A DNA stretch of 24,446 nt. Source: a bacterium (lineage in GTDB: Bacteria; Bacteroidota; Ignavibacteria; Kapaibacteriales; UBA961). Under the pieces are notes generated by a model. That model did no database searches, had not been told where the DNA came from, and saw only the letters and a program-made list of their open reading frames with translations. Where the stretch lies: NCBI GenBank assembly GCA_022844575.1, contig JALHLL010000017.1, positions 1 through 24,446 of the forward strand, written 5' to 3'. Positions 1 to 8,511 of the stretch are shown one piece after another (the stretch's first letter is position 1; the number at the start of each line of letters is the position of its first letter). A program made the translations under genes and the position numbers.

Positions 1-2361
1 GGGAAAAAAGCCCTGTTGATATTGTGTTACAACACTATTGGTTCTTCTATTATACGATTGTTGAAACACATTTTCATTATTGGTAATATTCTGAAATTCA
101 ATGGCAAATTCCATAGTACTGCTTCCGAAGTTCTGACGATATGCCAATTTAAGGTCCGTACGAAAATAAGGAGTTTGCCTTTGTGAAAAAGCCCTTGTAT
201 CATCATACACAGCATTTCCTTGTTGTGCTGATGCTTGTGCATCAAGCGGGGTGAGGTATCTGCCGCCCGTAGTGGAAACCCTTATACTTACAGATAGAAT
301 GTCGTCTCCTAATGAAAATTCTTTTCCGGCAAGAAGATTTGCCACATACCCCATATTAAAAGCGGTATTTCTTTCAATGCCATCATAACCCTTATATTTT
401 GAATCGAAAGCCGAACCTGTTGCAAGTACATAAAATCCTTCGCTGAAGAAGCGTTCTACCGTTAACTCAACACCGTAATTTTTTGCCGTACCCTCATTTT
501 TTAGGTTCGATTCTTCATTCGGTGCAAACGAATTACCTGAATTTATAAGTGAAAAAGTCTGGTTTTCTCTGCTTATGGGTATATCGAATAATGATTGATA
601 ATATGCTTCCGCTTTTAATCTCCAATTATCGGCAAAATTCCAATCATATCCGAGTACAAAATGATGGCTTTTTGTGAATCCCATAGAACTGTTTGTTCTT
701 TCAGAACCGTTCTGAGTTTTTGTTTCTATAAAATAATCATAAATATTTTGCGTTTGGCTATGTAAGCCGTATCCGAGTGAAAGGGATTGTCCATCACCGA
801 ACAAATATTGTATGCTTGCACGTGGTTCAATAATAAAGGCATCCCCCAGACTGTAATGTTGTGTATGCGTACCTAAAACGGTAGAAAAATTATCGGTAAA
901 ACGGTGTTTCCATTGTATATATCCCTGACTCAATGTCGCTCCGTCGCTTATATTTACTCTTTGTGTGGGCACTCCATTCGGAAAATCCATATTCCCGAGA
1001 TTAAATTGTGTTCTATCAACAGTAAAGCCGGCAGAGAGTGAATTTTTTGCATCGAATTTATGACGCATTTGCCCAACAAGCGAATATTTGTTCGTAATAA
1101 AATGTGCTTCGCCAGAAGGGTATGCAATACGTGTTTTTACATCAATGGAATCACCATTAAAATTCTCATTTGTACCGCTTGCACCAAGTGTAAATTTCAG
1201 AAATGTATGCTCGGAAAGTGTTGTTTCATAAGCCATACCTGCAATTCCCGTTTTATAATTGACTTTCGTATTCTGATTTTCGTCACCATAAAGATTTTTC
1301 TTTGTCGTATCTATATCATTACCCAAAAATGCAATATCGCTCAATCCGCCGATACCGAATATCGAAAAAGTAGATTGGTCACTTAATGGTATATTAACTT
1401 TTAAATTTATATCTTGGTAATTCGGTACGGAGCCACCTGTGCCAAAATCAACTCCTATCGCCTTAAATACACCAAGTGTAGAATAACGATAATTAAGTAT
1501 ATACGAAGCCCCTGATTCTTTCGATAAAGGACCTTCGGCACCAAGCTCAAAACCATTAAATCCTATCTGACCTACAAATTCATGTTTTTCACTATTACCA
1601 TTGCGCACATGCAAATCAAAAACTCCGGCAAAAGCATTACCGTACTGGGCATTAAATGCACCGGAAAAAAAATCGGATTTTCCCAGATTATTATTATTAA
1701 GAATGCTTACGGGGCCGCCCGTACTGTTTAATGAACCGAAGTGATTTGGATTCGGTATATTTAGCCCCTCTAATTGCCATAACATTCCTGCCGGAGAATT
1801 ACCCCTTACCACAATGTCATTTCGCGAATCATTCGCGCCGACCACACCCGCAAAGTTTTGCACCATTCGTGATGGATCGCCGAGTGCACCTGCATATTTC
1901 TTAGTATCTTCAATATTGAATGCCCTTGAACTTACCGTTGCATATTCATTGATGGTATTTATCTTTTGCGCGGCGCGGTCGAAGCTTACAACTACTTCAT
2001 CGGTAACGGCAATTTTTTCGATCATCATAATTTCGAGAATTGTTTCTTTGCCTGCCGTTACCAAAACTTCATTAAGTATTTGTTGTTGATATCCTATTCC
2101 CGAAACTTTTATCGAACGTCTGCCTAAGGGTACGTTTTTTAATCTGAAACTTCCTGATTTATCAGTAATTGCACCTATCTTTTTTGTGCTGTCAATAAAT
2201 ATCACAACAGAGATTCCGACTAAAGGGCTATTGGATTCGGATTCTTTTACCGTTCCTCGTACAGTTTGTGTTGCTTTTTGTTCATTTTCAGGTACATTGC
2301 CTAAAGCTATCGTAAGTGATGTAAACCACACTGTAAGGAATACAAAGAATGAGTACTTCAT
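1..2361 (-). CDS. TonB-dependent outer-membrane receptor (3' end cut by window edge)
   Basis: The frame is open from an ATG at 2361 to position 1 with no stop, so about 787 residues are visible. The last visible residues (QGFFP) suggest only a short tail is missing. A signal peptide (MKYSFFVFLTVWFTSLTIALG) is followed by a carboxypeptidase-regulatory-like beta-sandwich at about residues 30-110 (TVRGTVKESES...LVGISVVIF...GSFRLKNVPLG). Next comes a TonB plug with the typical DPSRMVQNFAGV and VRGNSPAGMLWQLEGL motifs (about 150-200), then a long barrel rich in aromatic/polar strands. By family knowledge it sits in the outer membrane and imports a ligand using TonB-ExbBD energy; the ligand cannot be read from sequence. 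No SusD partner is visible. There is no Shine-Dalgarno before the ATG, which is normal for Bacteroidota. It is divergent from the lipoprotein at 2683. Confidence 0.93.
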   Translation of the reverse strand, partial: MKYSFFVFLTVWFTSLTIALGNVPENEQKATQTVRGTVKESESNSPLVGISVVIFIDSTKKIGAITDKSGSFRLKNVPLGRRSIKVSGIGYQQQILNEVLVTAGKETILEIMMIEKIAVTDEVVVSFDRAAQKINTINEYATVSSRAFNIEDTKKYAGALGDPSRMVQNFAGVVGANDSRNDIVVRGNSPAGMLWQLEGLNIPNPNHFGSLNSTGGPVSILNNNNLGKSDFFSGAFNAQYGNAFAGVFDLHVRNGNSEKHEFVGQIGFNGFELGAEGPLSKESGASYILNYRYSTLGVFKAIGVDFGTGGSVPNYQDINLKVNIPLSDQSTFSIFGIGGLSDIAFLGNDIDTTKKNLYGDENQNTKVNYKTGIAGMAYETTLSEHTFLKFTLGASGTNENFNGDSIDVKTRIAYPSGEAHFITNKYSLVGQMRHKFDAKNSLSAGFTVDRTQFNLGNMDFPNGVPTQRVNISDGATLSQGYIQWKHRFTDNFSTVLGTHTQHYSLGDAFIIEPRASIQYLFGDGQSLSLGYGLHSQTQNIYDYFIETKTQNGSERTNSSMGFTKSHHFVLGYDWNFADNWRLKAEAYYQSLFDIPISRENQTFSLINSGNSFAPNEESNLKNEGTAKNYGVELTVERFFSEGFYVLATGSAFDSKYKGYDGIERNTAFNMGYVANLLAGKEFSLGDDILSVSIRVSTTGGRYLTPLDAQASAQQGNAVYDDTRAFSQRQTPYFRTDLKLAYRQNFGSSTMEFAIEFQNITNNENVFQQSYNRRTNSVVTQYQQGFFP

Positions 2362-2513
2362 AAATACTTAAATCTTAAAAAATGTTGAAAAATTTCTTTT
2401 GCGAAAATCGCTTATAAAAGCGTACTATTCTACTGATCTGCATCCAAACGTTCTTTATAAGTGATGAATGGTATATGAATAGGGTTGAACGGTTTTTTAC
2501 AAATGAGACTGAC

Positions 2514-2550
2514 GATTAGTGAACGGTTAGCGGAGCAAAGTAAGTTCGCA
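2514..2550 (+). repeat. 37-nt direct repeat, copy 1
   Basis: This copy matches 2594-2630 at 35 of 37 positions, with an exact offset of 80 nt. It runs from GATTAGTGAACGG to GTAAGTTCGCA. Its ends form an imperfect inverted repeat, GTGAAC facing GTTCGC. Confidence 0.8.
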
Positions 2551-2593
2551 TTGTCAATCAGGAATCACTTGATATACATAGAGCGGCTTACAT

Positions 2594-2630
2594 GATTAGC
2601 GAACGGTTAGCGAAGCAAAGTAAGTTCGCA
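2594..2630 (+). repeat. 37-nt direct repeat, copy 2
   Basis: This is the second copy of the element at 2514-2550. Here the terminal arms GCGAAC and GTTCGC pair perfectly around a 19-nt loop. In copy 1 the single change in the left arm keeps a G-U pair. The element ends 52 nt before the lipoprotein start, within its probable promoter or 5' UTR. Confidence 0.8.
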
Positions 2631-2682
2631 ACAGAAACTAAAACACGATTCTTTTCATTCATTTTTTTATACAGGGGTTCTT

Positions 2683-3501
2683 ATGAACAGTATAACAACA
2701 GCACGTTTTTCCTTTTCAGTCGTACATTTTGTTTTTGTATCGATGATAGGATTAGGTCTTATATCGCTTGTAATCGGATGCAGTTCAGATCTGACGAATG
2801 AGCCGATTGCGTCAGATGCGACACCGTTAATGGAGCAAGAGCATAATTGTTCCGAGCATTCGCATAACGGAAAGAGCGAATCAGTACTTTCGGATACCTA
2901 CGCAAACTTTGATGCATTATCGAAAGGGGAGTTAGCAAACGCATATTCCAAACAATGGCGTGCAACTACCTCTACAACTATAATCTGTACCCCACATGGC
3001 GGCGGTATTGAGGCAGGAACAACGGAAATATGTGATTCGGTGGCTGGGTCGGATTACGATTTCTACAGCTTTACGGGCTTAAAAACACCGAATTCGGGTA
3101 ATGCTACTCTACATATTACATCGGTGAATTTCGATGAACACAAGGGAGATGAAATGATTAGTGCCGCAAGCAAAGCAATTGCTATACATGGTAAATCCGA
3201 CAATGTTAATGAAATAGTTTTTGTGGGCGGGCGCGATGCAGACTTGCGTACAAAGGTAAAAAATGAATTGGTTGCAGAGGGGTTCGATGCGAGAATTGAT
3301 ACGACTTCAAGTATTTCGGGTCAAGCAAAAACCAGTTTTACTAATCGGACAACTACAGGCAAAGGATGCCAACTTGAAATTACAACCAAATTGCGCCTGA
3401 AACTTATGACGAATTTATTTAATGGCGCTGCGAATAGAACAAGCAGCAGAACGGTTCATTTTACAAAATTTGTTAAAGCAATTCGTAAAGCGATTCAATA
3501 A
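2683..3501 (+). CDS. Poly-gamma-glutamate hydrolase family lipoprotein
   Basis: The protein has 272 residues. An N-terminal hydrophobic segment (about 10-32) ends in a lipobox with Cys33, so the mature protein should be a lipoprotein. The body carries the PghP/YndL (PF05908) pattern as I recall it: PHGGGIEAGTTEI (His105, Glu110), TLHITSVNFDEH (His144), AIHGK (His169), VFVGGRDADL, and KGCQLEITTKLR (Glu232), spaced as in that family. Characterised members are zinc-dependent peptidases that cleave poly-gamma-glutamate. The histidines and glutamate listed are the likely metal or catalytic residues. A His/Glu-rich linker (EQEHNCSEHSHNG, 51-63) lies between the lipid anchor and the domain. The real substrate here could be another gamma-linked or cell-wall peptide. 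It is a single-gene unit that ends at a bidirectional terminator. Start supported by AGGGG upstream. Confidence 0.82.
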   Translation: MNSITTARFSFSVVHFVFVSMIGLGLISLVIGCSSDLTNEPIASDATPLMEQEHNCSEHSHNGKSESVLSDTYANFDALSKGELANAYSKQWRATTSTTIICTPHGGGIEAGTTEICDSVAGSDYDFYSFTGLKTPNSGNATLHITSVNFDEHKGDEMISAASKAIAIHGKSDNVNEIVFVGGRDADLRTKVKNELVAEGFDARIDTTSSISGQAKTSFTNRTTTGKGCQLEITTKLRLKLMTNLFNGAANRTSSRTVHFTKFVKAIRKAIQ

Positions 3502-3519
3502 AATTATGCAATAAAAAAG

Positions 3520-3559
3520 ATAATCCCGTCAATTTCAAAAAAGAATTTGACGGGATTAT
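3520..3559. terminator. Bidirectional intrinsic terminator
   Basis: A 17-nt arm at 3520-3536 pairs with 3543-3559 (core ATAATCCCGTCAA / TTGACGGGATTAT, one internal mismatch) across a 6-nt A-rich loop. It is flanked by A and T tracts and lies between convergent genes. Confidence 0.88.
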
Positions 3560-3576
3560 TATATAAATCTTCGGTT

Positions 3577-5850
3577 TTAATCCCAATCTCTATCTATTAC
3601 CGTGCAAAGCACCGATTCCAAATCATTAAATATCACTTCCTTGGGTTCTTGCGGTAAAGGAGGTAAATCAAACTCTGCTTTTTCTCCAGTCATTAAAACT
3701 CTAATTCTTGCAATATCGCCACTTTTAAACACTATTTTTATCGGGACGCTCATCTTAAAATCGGCGGGTACATTTTTCTGCATAATGCGTACTTTAACTT
3801 TGTATTTTCCATCCGGTTGTTTTTCCGGTTTATAAGCAAAATGATATTCAGGGATTGCAGTGCCGTCAATCCACTGATCGAAAAACCATGATATATCTTG
3901 TCCGATATTTTTTTCAACTAATCTTTGAAAATCTTTTGTCGTTGCTTCCTTACCTTGATATGTCGTGAAAAACTCTTTCATAATTTTCATGAACATATCC
4001 TCTTTCATGGTATTAAGGTTTAATAGCATATTACGAAGCATATGTAATGTCCATGCACCTTTATAATACACAACAGGTTGATAATCTCCCCTGGTAAGAC
4101 TAGTACTTCCGGCTCTATGTCCCATCGAAACAGGACATAAATCAACACCGTCTTTTAAACGTTGTTTTTTTCTGGCCAATAATTCTTTTTTATGATTATT
4201 TAATAAACCGAAAACCTTTTCATTATCTTTTAATACCAACTGTGTGTACATTATAGAAGAATATTCGGTAAATGCTTCACTTATCCAGCGATCTCTATAT
4301 GTAGCAAAATCAACGCCTATTCCCCACCATTGATGTCCGGTTTCATGTGCAGTGAATGATTCCCATTCTCCCGTATTCTCTCCACTTGCAAATAAGAAAT
4401 ATGTAAGATGTAACATACCCGGAAATGCCTCGCCATGAGAATAAGGGATTTCTGTTGCATTGATGGATTTATTGGGCAAAGGACCATACAAATTTGTATA
4501 GAATTCATATGCTTGTGCAACATCGGTAACAATATTGTCAAGGTTTTTTGCAGTGATATAATGTAAGGTTACAGGCGGCACTCCTTTTCTTTCCATTTTC
4601 TTTTGCCTGAAAGGACCTATATTAAATGAGGCATTTCGAATCGGATAATCAACAGCCCATCGAGAAATCAGTTTGTCATCTTTCTCTTCGGTCGAGATAT
4701 TATCACCTATACTTACAATTTTATAGTTATCAGGTATCGTAAAGGTTATATCAAAAAGGGATTTGTTTTTATAGCCGTATGTAGGGTACCAACTAATTGA
4801 AGACTCTATGTAGGTATGGTCATATATCCTTTTTATTATCTTCCCGGAATAATTTATTTTCCAAGTACCTTGTAATCCTTTTTTGGAATTTTGGGGCATC
4901 TTTACCCAAACTGAATATGATTCTTTCGGCTGAAAATACTCGAATGAATTTCCGTTTTCATCTTGTATTGATGTTACTTTTAATTCATGATGCAATGATA
5001 ATTCAGCCCAACGTATATCGTCTGATAAAACTACGTAGCTAATATCAGCTTGTACGCTCATTTCCAAATTATCTTTAATATCAACATTCAGTTGTTCTTT
5101 GGTTATTGAAACTTCTTCTAATTGCTTGGGTATTAAGTCTATACTCTCCGGTCTTGGACAAGAGTTCACATATATTCTATCACTTTTCAGACTTTTACCT
5201 TCATACAAAGTGAAGCTTATCGGTTCGCTAAGTAAGGTGTTATATGAGTAGAGACAAGTATTTTTATTTGTACATTTTGTTATACAAAACATAGACTGAT
5301 TGCGCCTTTTTTCTAAGAATCCCTGCACGGAAATATCATTCAGATAATTATCCTCATAGTAGTAAATATCCTTAAGTGTCCAAGGAAAATTTACTAAAGG
5401 AAGTTTGAAATACTTCTTTTCGGGCGGGAATTGTTGTGTAACCTCTTCAAAAGTCGAGTCATTAAAGTACAAAAACACTTCTTCAATAATACCTCTGAAA
5501 GTTTCGGATTTTTCATTGTAAAGGGCTAATTGTGCTTTTTCAACATTGGTTGTGGGCTCAAATGTAATACTACCGGTACCCTTAAATTGAGCAAAGTGCA
5601 CTCTGCCGTCAATCGGTTCTGCAAAAGTAACTGTACCCGAATCTAAAGAGAGCATAAGTCCGTCCCTTTCTATTATTAACCCCTCGACTGCACAAATGGC
5701 TTGATTATTAACCTTCAGTGTGTCCAACCTTTTCACAAGTTCTCTACATGTTGCCGAATCGGCAAACATGTGAACTGAAATGAAAGGGAGCAGAAGTAGA
5801 GCAAAGAAGAACGATATGGAATACCGAATGAAACGTGTACTGACCGGCAT
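3577..5850 (-). CDS. Secreted M1-family zinc metallopeptidase
   Basis: The protein has 757 residues, with a signal peptide up to about residue 31 (MPVSTRFIRYSISFFFALLLL). The gluzincin site is complete: HETGH at 502-506, then exactly 18 residues to Glu525 (SEAFTEYSS), the HExxH-x18-E zinc motif of M1 peptidases. Tyr595 in VYYKGAWTLHMLR fits the catalytic tyrosine. The segment equivalent to GxMEN reads HGEAFPGM (472-479), so the usual glutamate is shifted or absent. About 230 N-terminal residues form an extra region before the M1 N-domain (about 240-440). It probably degrades peptides in the periplasm or outside the cell, but exact exo- versus endopeptidase action is uncertain. GAGGG lies 6 nt before the ATG. 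It is a single-gene unit, divergent from the beta-barrel operon. Confidence 0.93.
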   Translation of the reverse strand: MPVSTRFIRYSISFFFALLLLPFISVHMFADSATCRELVKRLDTLKVNNQAICAVEGLIIERDGLMLSLDSGTVTFAEPIDGRVHFAQFKGTGSITFEPTTNVEKAQLALYNEKSETFRGIIEEVFLYFNDSTFEEVTQQFPPEKKYFKLPLVNFPWTLKDIYYYEDNYLNDISVQGFLEKRRNQSMFCITKCTNKNTCLYSYNTLLSEPISFTLYEGKSLKSDRIYVNSCPRPESIDLIPKQLEEVSITKEQLNVDIKDNLEMSVQADISYVVLSDDIRWAELSLHHELKVTSIQDENGNSFEYFQPKESYSVWVKMPQNSKKGLQGTWKINYSGKIIKRIYDHTYIESSISWYPTYGYKNKSLFDITFTIPDNYKIVSIGDNISTEEKDDKLISRWAVDYPIRNASFNIGPFRQKKMERKGVPPVTLHYITAKNLDNIVTDVAQAYEFYTNLYGPLPNKSINATEIPYSHGEAFPGMLHLTYFLFASGENTGEWESFTAHETGHQWWGIGVDFATYRDRWISEAFTEYSSIMYTQLVLKDNEKVFGLLNNHKKELLARKKQRLKDGVDLCPVSMGHRAGSTSLTRGDYQPVVYYKGAWTLHMLRNMLLNLNTMKEDMFMKIMKEFFTTYQGKEATTKDFQRLVEKNIGQDISWFFDQWIDGTAIPEYHFAYKPEKQPDGKYKVKVRIMQKNVPADFKMSVPIKIVFKSGDIARIRVLMTGEKAEFDLPPLPQEPKEVIFNDLESVLCTVIDRDWD

Positions 5851-6063
5851 AGGCGACCCTCATATTAAAAAAGCATAGCAAAGCGAACTCAAAAATCGTG
5901 GACTTTTTCTTTATGACAAAATTTTGCAATGATATACCATGAAAACATTGTTATTGCCTTCGACATCGAAAAATAATCCTATTTTGGTAAAACCTTTCAT
6001 AAGTGGTTACGTTTTCTCTCTATCATGTATTAGAGCTTTTTTATAATTTAAATCGGAGGAAGT

Positions 6064-6960
6064 ATGAAGTATGTACTTTGTTGGTGCTGTTTATGCATAA
6101 TCACATCAACACTTTATGCACAGGAAGATGTGTTAAGACCCAATGGAAGAACTACAAGTTCAGTGGGGTCGGCTGCGGATAAAACCGGGGATGGTTCGTC
6201 ATCTTCAAACAAAGGTAAAACTACTTTTGCATTAGGTATTGAAGGCGGAATCGGATTTAATTTTTTTAGTCAGACACTGATGGCAGGTACACCGCAAGAT
6301 CAGATAAATACTTTTTCCCAAGGTAATGGTATCGGTGGGTTCGGGGCGATAGTTGCGGATATAGGTTTTTCGGATATGATTGGTATTCAACCAAGAATTG
6401 GGTATCAGGTAATGAATTTTTCTCGTAAAGGTACTTATAAATTGGATTGTCCTGATCAATCGGGATTTGGTACGGATACGGTTGCCACGATTGATTATTC
6501 AGATGATAATACCGGTTTTGAGTATTATACGTTCGGACTTTCGATACGTGTAACACCTGTTAAGAACTTTATGGTTTTGTTAGGACCAACATTCCACTTC
6601 CGAAACGCAGGCAGCACACCTACGGTTTCCGGTACAGCAACAATAGCTTCTCCAGACCATTGTTGGTTTTACGATCAAATACCAGATGGTATTAGAGATT
6701 CCTCCAAAACATCTTCCTTTACGCAACAAATAGATAATACTAATAATTTCAGGGCGGGTTTGGATATAAGTGTTGCCTATAAAATAGATCTTAATAAATC
6801 ATGGGCATTAGTGCCGAGAGCCGGATTTCAATATATGTTTACAAAACCGGCAGAAAATCAGACTCAAAAGGATTTTTTGGGTAATGATATAACCGTTGCA
6901 AGTGATAGGGTACTTAATACCTTGCAAGTTGGCATTGGTTTATGGTATTATTTTAATTAA
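6064..6960 (+). CDS. Outer-membrane beta-barrel protein
   Basis: The protein has 298 residues. The signal peptide ends near ALYAQ-type residues 18-20 (CIITSTLYAQ), then a low-complexity Ser/Gly/Lys linker (about 25-55). The rest is a repeating amphipathic strand pattern typical of small PorT/OmpA-like barrels (FALGIEGGIGFNFF; FGAIVADIGFSDMIGIQPRIGYQ; ALVPRAGFQYMF), ending in an aromatic C-terminal strand, LQVGIGLWYYFN. It has a strong ribosome site (GGAGGA at 6055-6060). It is followed after 10 nt by the PD40-OmpA gene, so the two are probably co-transcribed and may work together in the outer membrane. No specific substrate can be inferred. Confidence 0.85.
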   Translation: MKYVLCWCCLCIITSTLYAQEDVLRPNGRTTSSVGSAADKTGDGSSSSNKGKTTFALGIEGGIGFNFFSQTLMAGTPQDQINTFSQGNGIGGFGAIVADIGFSDMIGIQPRIGYQVMNFSRKGTYKLDCPDQSGFGTDTVATIDYSDDNTGFEYYTFGLSIRVTPVKNFMVLLGPTFHFRNAGSTPTVSGTATIASPDHCWFYDQIPDGIRDSSKTSSFTQQIDNTNNFRAGLDISVAYKIDLNKSWALVPRAGFQYMFTKPAENQTQKDFLGNDITVASDRVLNTLQVGIGLWYYFN

Positions 6961-6970
6961 GGAGAGGAAC

Positions 6971-8452
6971 ATGAAAAAAAACATACTTTTATTGATAGTA
7001 ATTCTTTGTTCTGTATTTAATGTACACGCGCAAATAAAGAATAATCCGGCTGTTCAGATTTCGCAATCGAATTTTAACTCTTCCGATGATGATTATCCGA
7101 ATACAATGACAAAGTCGGGAGGTACGCTCTATATTACATCGGAACGTTCGGGTGAGCAGAAAATCTATATCGTAAATTCGGAAAATAATTCTTGGACATC
7201 CCCACAAGAAATAGACGATGTTATTAATAATGCTTCTCATGCAGGTTCTGCAAGTTTAACACCCGATGGGCAATATATCGTATTTGCCGCTTATAAACAT
7301 TCCGTTGAAGGTTCGGGAAGAACGGATTTATACAGTGCAAGAAAAGAACTTGGCAAATGGTCCGATGTTCAGAATTTAGGTCCTCTTGTTAATTCGGATG
7401 CCTGGGATGCCGCGCCTTCTTTATCGAATGATGGAACGGTACTCTATTTTAGTAGCGATCGCGCAGGGGGAAAGGGCGGTACAGATATGTATATGACTCG
7501 CCGGACTCGTGAGGGCTGGACACGCCCCGTAGCACTTAGTGATATAAACAGTTCGAGTGATGAGAATACGCCTTTTATTGCTGCCGATGGTAAAACATTA
7601 TACTTTGCCAGCAATAGAAGCGGCGGAGTAGGTGGTTATGATATTTATGTGAGCCGTAAATCGGGTGAAAGCTTCTCATCACCGACGAATATAGGAACAC
7701 CTATAAATTCCGAATATGATGAAATTGCATATATAGCAAGAGTAAACTCAGACCAGGCGTATTTTGCAAGCACACGTCCGGGCGGTGATGGAGCACTTGA
7801 TATCTATTATGCCGCTCCGAACCCCGAAATGCCTTCACCTGTTGCCATTATGCGTGGTATTGTAAGCGATAAAGTAACGGGAAAACCACTTGGTGCGGAT
7901 ATTGTTATTACTGATTTGAAATCAAGAAAACAAATAGCAACTTTACGCAGTGATGATATTACCGGTGAATATTTTGTTACAGTGCCGGCTGAAAGAGATT
8001 ATTTGATTACGGCACATCGTCCGGATTATCTTTTTTATTCGGAAAGATTGACCGTACCTGCCTTGAGTAAAGGGACTGAGGTTGAAAATAATATTGAGCT
8101 TTCGCCTTATTCGCAGGGTGAAACACGATTGATGGTATTTTTTGATTTTAATAAAACCGAATTAAAAGAGGAGTCATATCCCGATCTTGATAATGCAATA
8201 CAATTTTTGCAGGAAAAATCCGATGTGAAAATAAGTATTGAAGGGCATACGGATAATGTTGGCGATCCGGCATATAATTTGAAATTATCGAAAGACAGGG
8301 CAAGTTCCGTTGCCGATTATTTAGTAAAAAACGGAATTGATAAAAAGAGAATAAATTCTACAGGTTTCGGTGAAAAGAATCCGAAAGTGCCGAATAACAG
8401 CGATGAGAATAGAGCAAAAAACAGGCGGGTAGAAATGAAAATAGTAAAGTAA
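6971..8452 (+). CDS. PD40 beta-propeller / OmpA-domain outer-membrane protein
   Basis: The protein has 493 residues starting at the ATG at 6971, chosen over an upstream in-frame start because GGAGAGG sits just before it and the signal peptide (MKKNILLLIVILCSVFNVHAQ) begins there. Domains in order: WD40-like PD40 repeats (about 40-290, with motifs such as SLSNDGTVLYFSSDRAGGKGG and TLYFASNRSGGVGGYDIYV), a carboxypeptidase-regulatory-like domain (about 300-375), and a C-terminal OmpA domain (about 385-493). The OmpA domain includes SIEGHTDNVGDPAYNLKLS and NRRVEMKI, the peptidoglycan-binding signature. In Bacteroidota similar proteins (PorE-like) link the outer membrane to peptidoglycan. It is second in an operon with the barrel protein and is followed by a terminator. 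Confidence 0.93.
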   Translation: MKKNILLLIVILCSVFNVHAQIKNNPAVQISQSNFNSSDDDYPNTMTKSGGTLYITSERSGEQKIYIVNSENNSWTSPQEIDDVINNASHAGSASLTPDGQYIVFAAYKHSVEGSGRTDLYSARKELGKWSDVQNLGPLVNSDAWDAAPSLSNDGTVLYFSSDRAGGKGGTDMYMTRRTREGWTRPVALSDINSSSDENTPFIAADGKTLYFASNRSGGVGGYDIYVSRKSGESFSSPTNIGTPINSEYDEIAYIARVNSDQAYFASTRPGGDGALDIYYAAPNPEMPSPVAIMRGIVSDKVTGKPLGADIVITDLKSRKQIATLRSDDITGEYFVTVPAERDYLITAHRPDYLFYSERLTVPALSKGTEVENNIELSPYSQGETRLMVFFDFNKTELKEESYPDLDNAIQFLQEKSDVKISIEGHTDNVGDPAYNLKLSKDRASSVADYLVKNGIDKKRINSTGFGEKNPKVPNNSDENRAKNRRVEMKIVK

Positions 8453-8457
8453 TACAC

Positions 8458-8495
8458 AAAAAAGAATCCCGCTTAAAAAACGGGATTCTTTTTTT
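8458..8495. terminator. Bidirectional intrinsic terminator
   Basis: AAAAAAGAATCCCG (8458-8471) pairs with CGGGATTCTTTTTT (8481-8494) around a 9-nt loop. T-runs occur on both strands. It serves the OmpA operon and the convergent HlyD gene. Confidence 0.9.
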
Positions 8496-8511
8496 ATATA
8501 ATTACAATGTT

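Larger units (their letters stand above)
2362..2682. other. Divergent intergenic region with a duplicated 37-nt element
   Basis: This 321-nt gap separates the receptor from the lipoprotein gene and must contain both promoters, although I could not identify a convincing -33/-7 pair. The only clear structure is the 37-nt repeat pair listed separately. The plus-strand gene has a ribosome site, AGGGG at 2673-2677, five nt before its ATG. Confidence 0.6.

Noticed and set aside
1060..2371. Several plus-strand open frames of 60-110 codons
   Set aside because: They are antisense shadows of the TonB-dependent receptor, which runs uninterrupted on the minus strand.
2514..2630. CRISPR array
   Set aside because: Only two repeat copies and a single 43-nt interval; no third copy and no cas genes.
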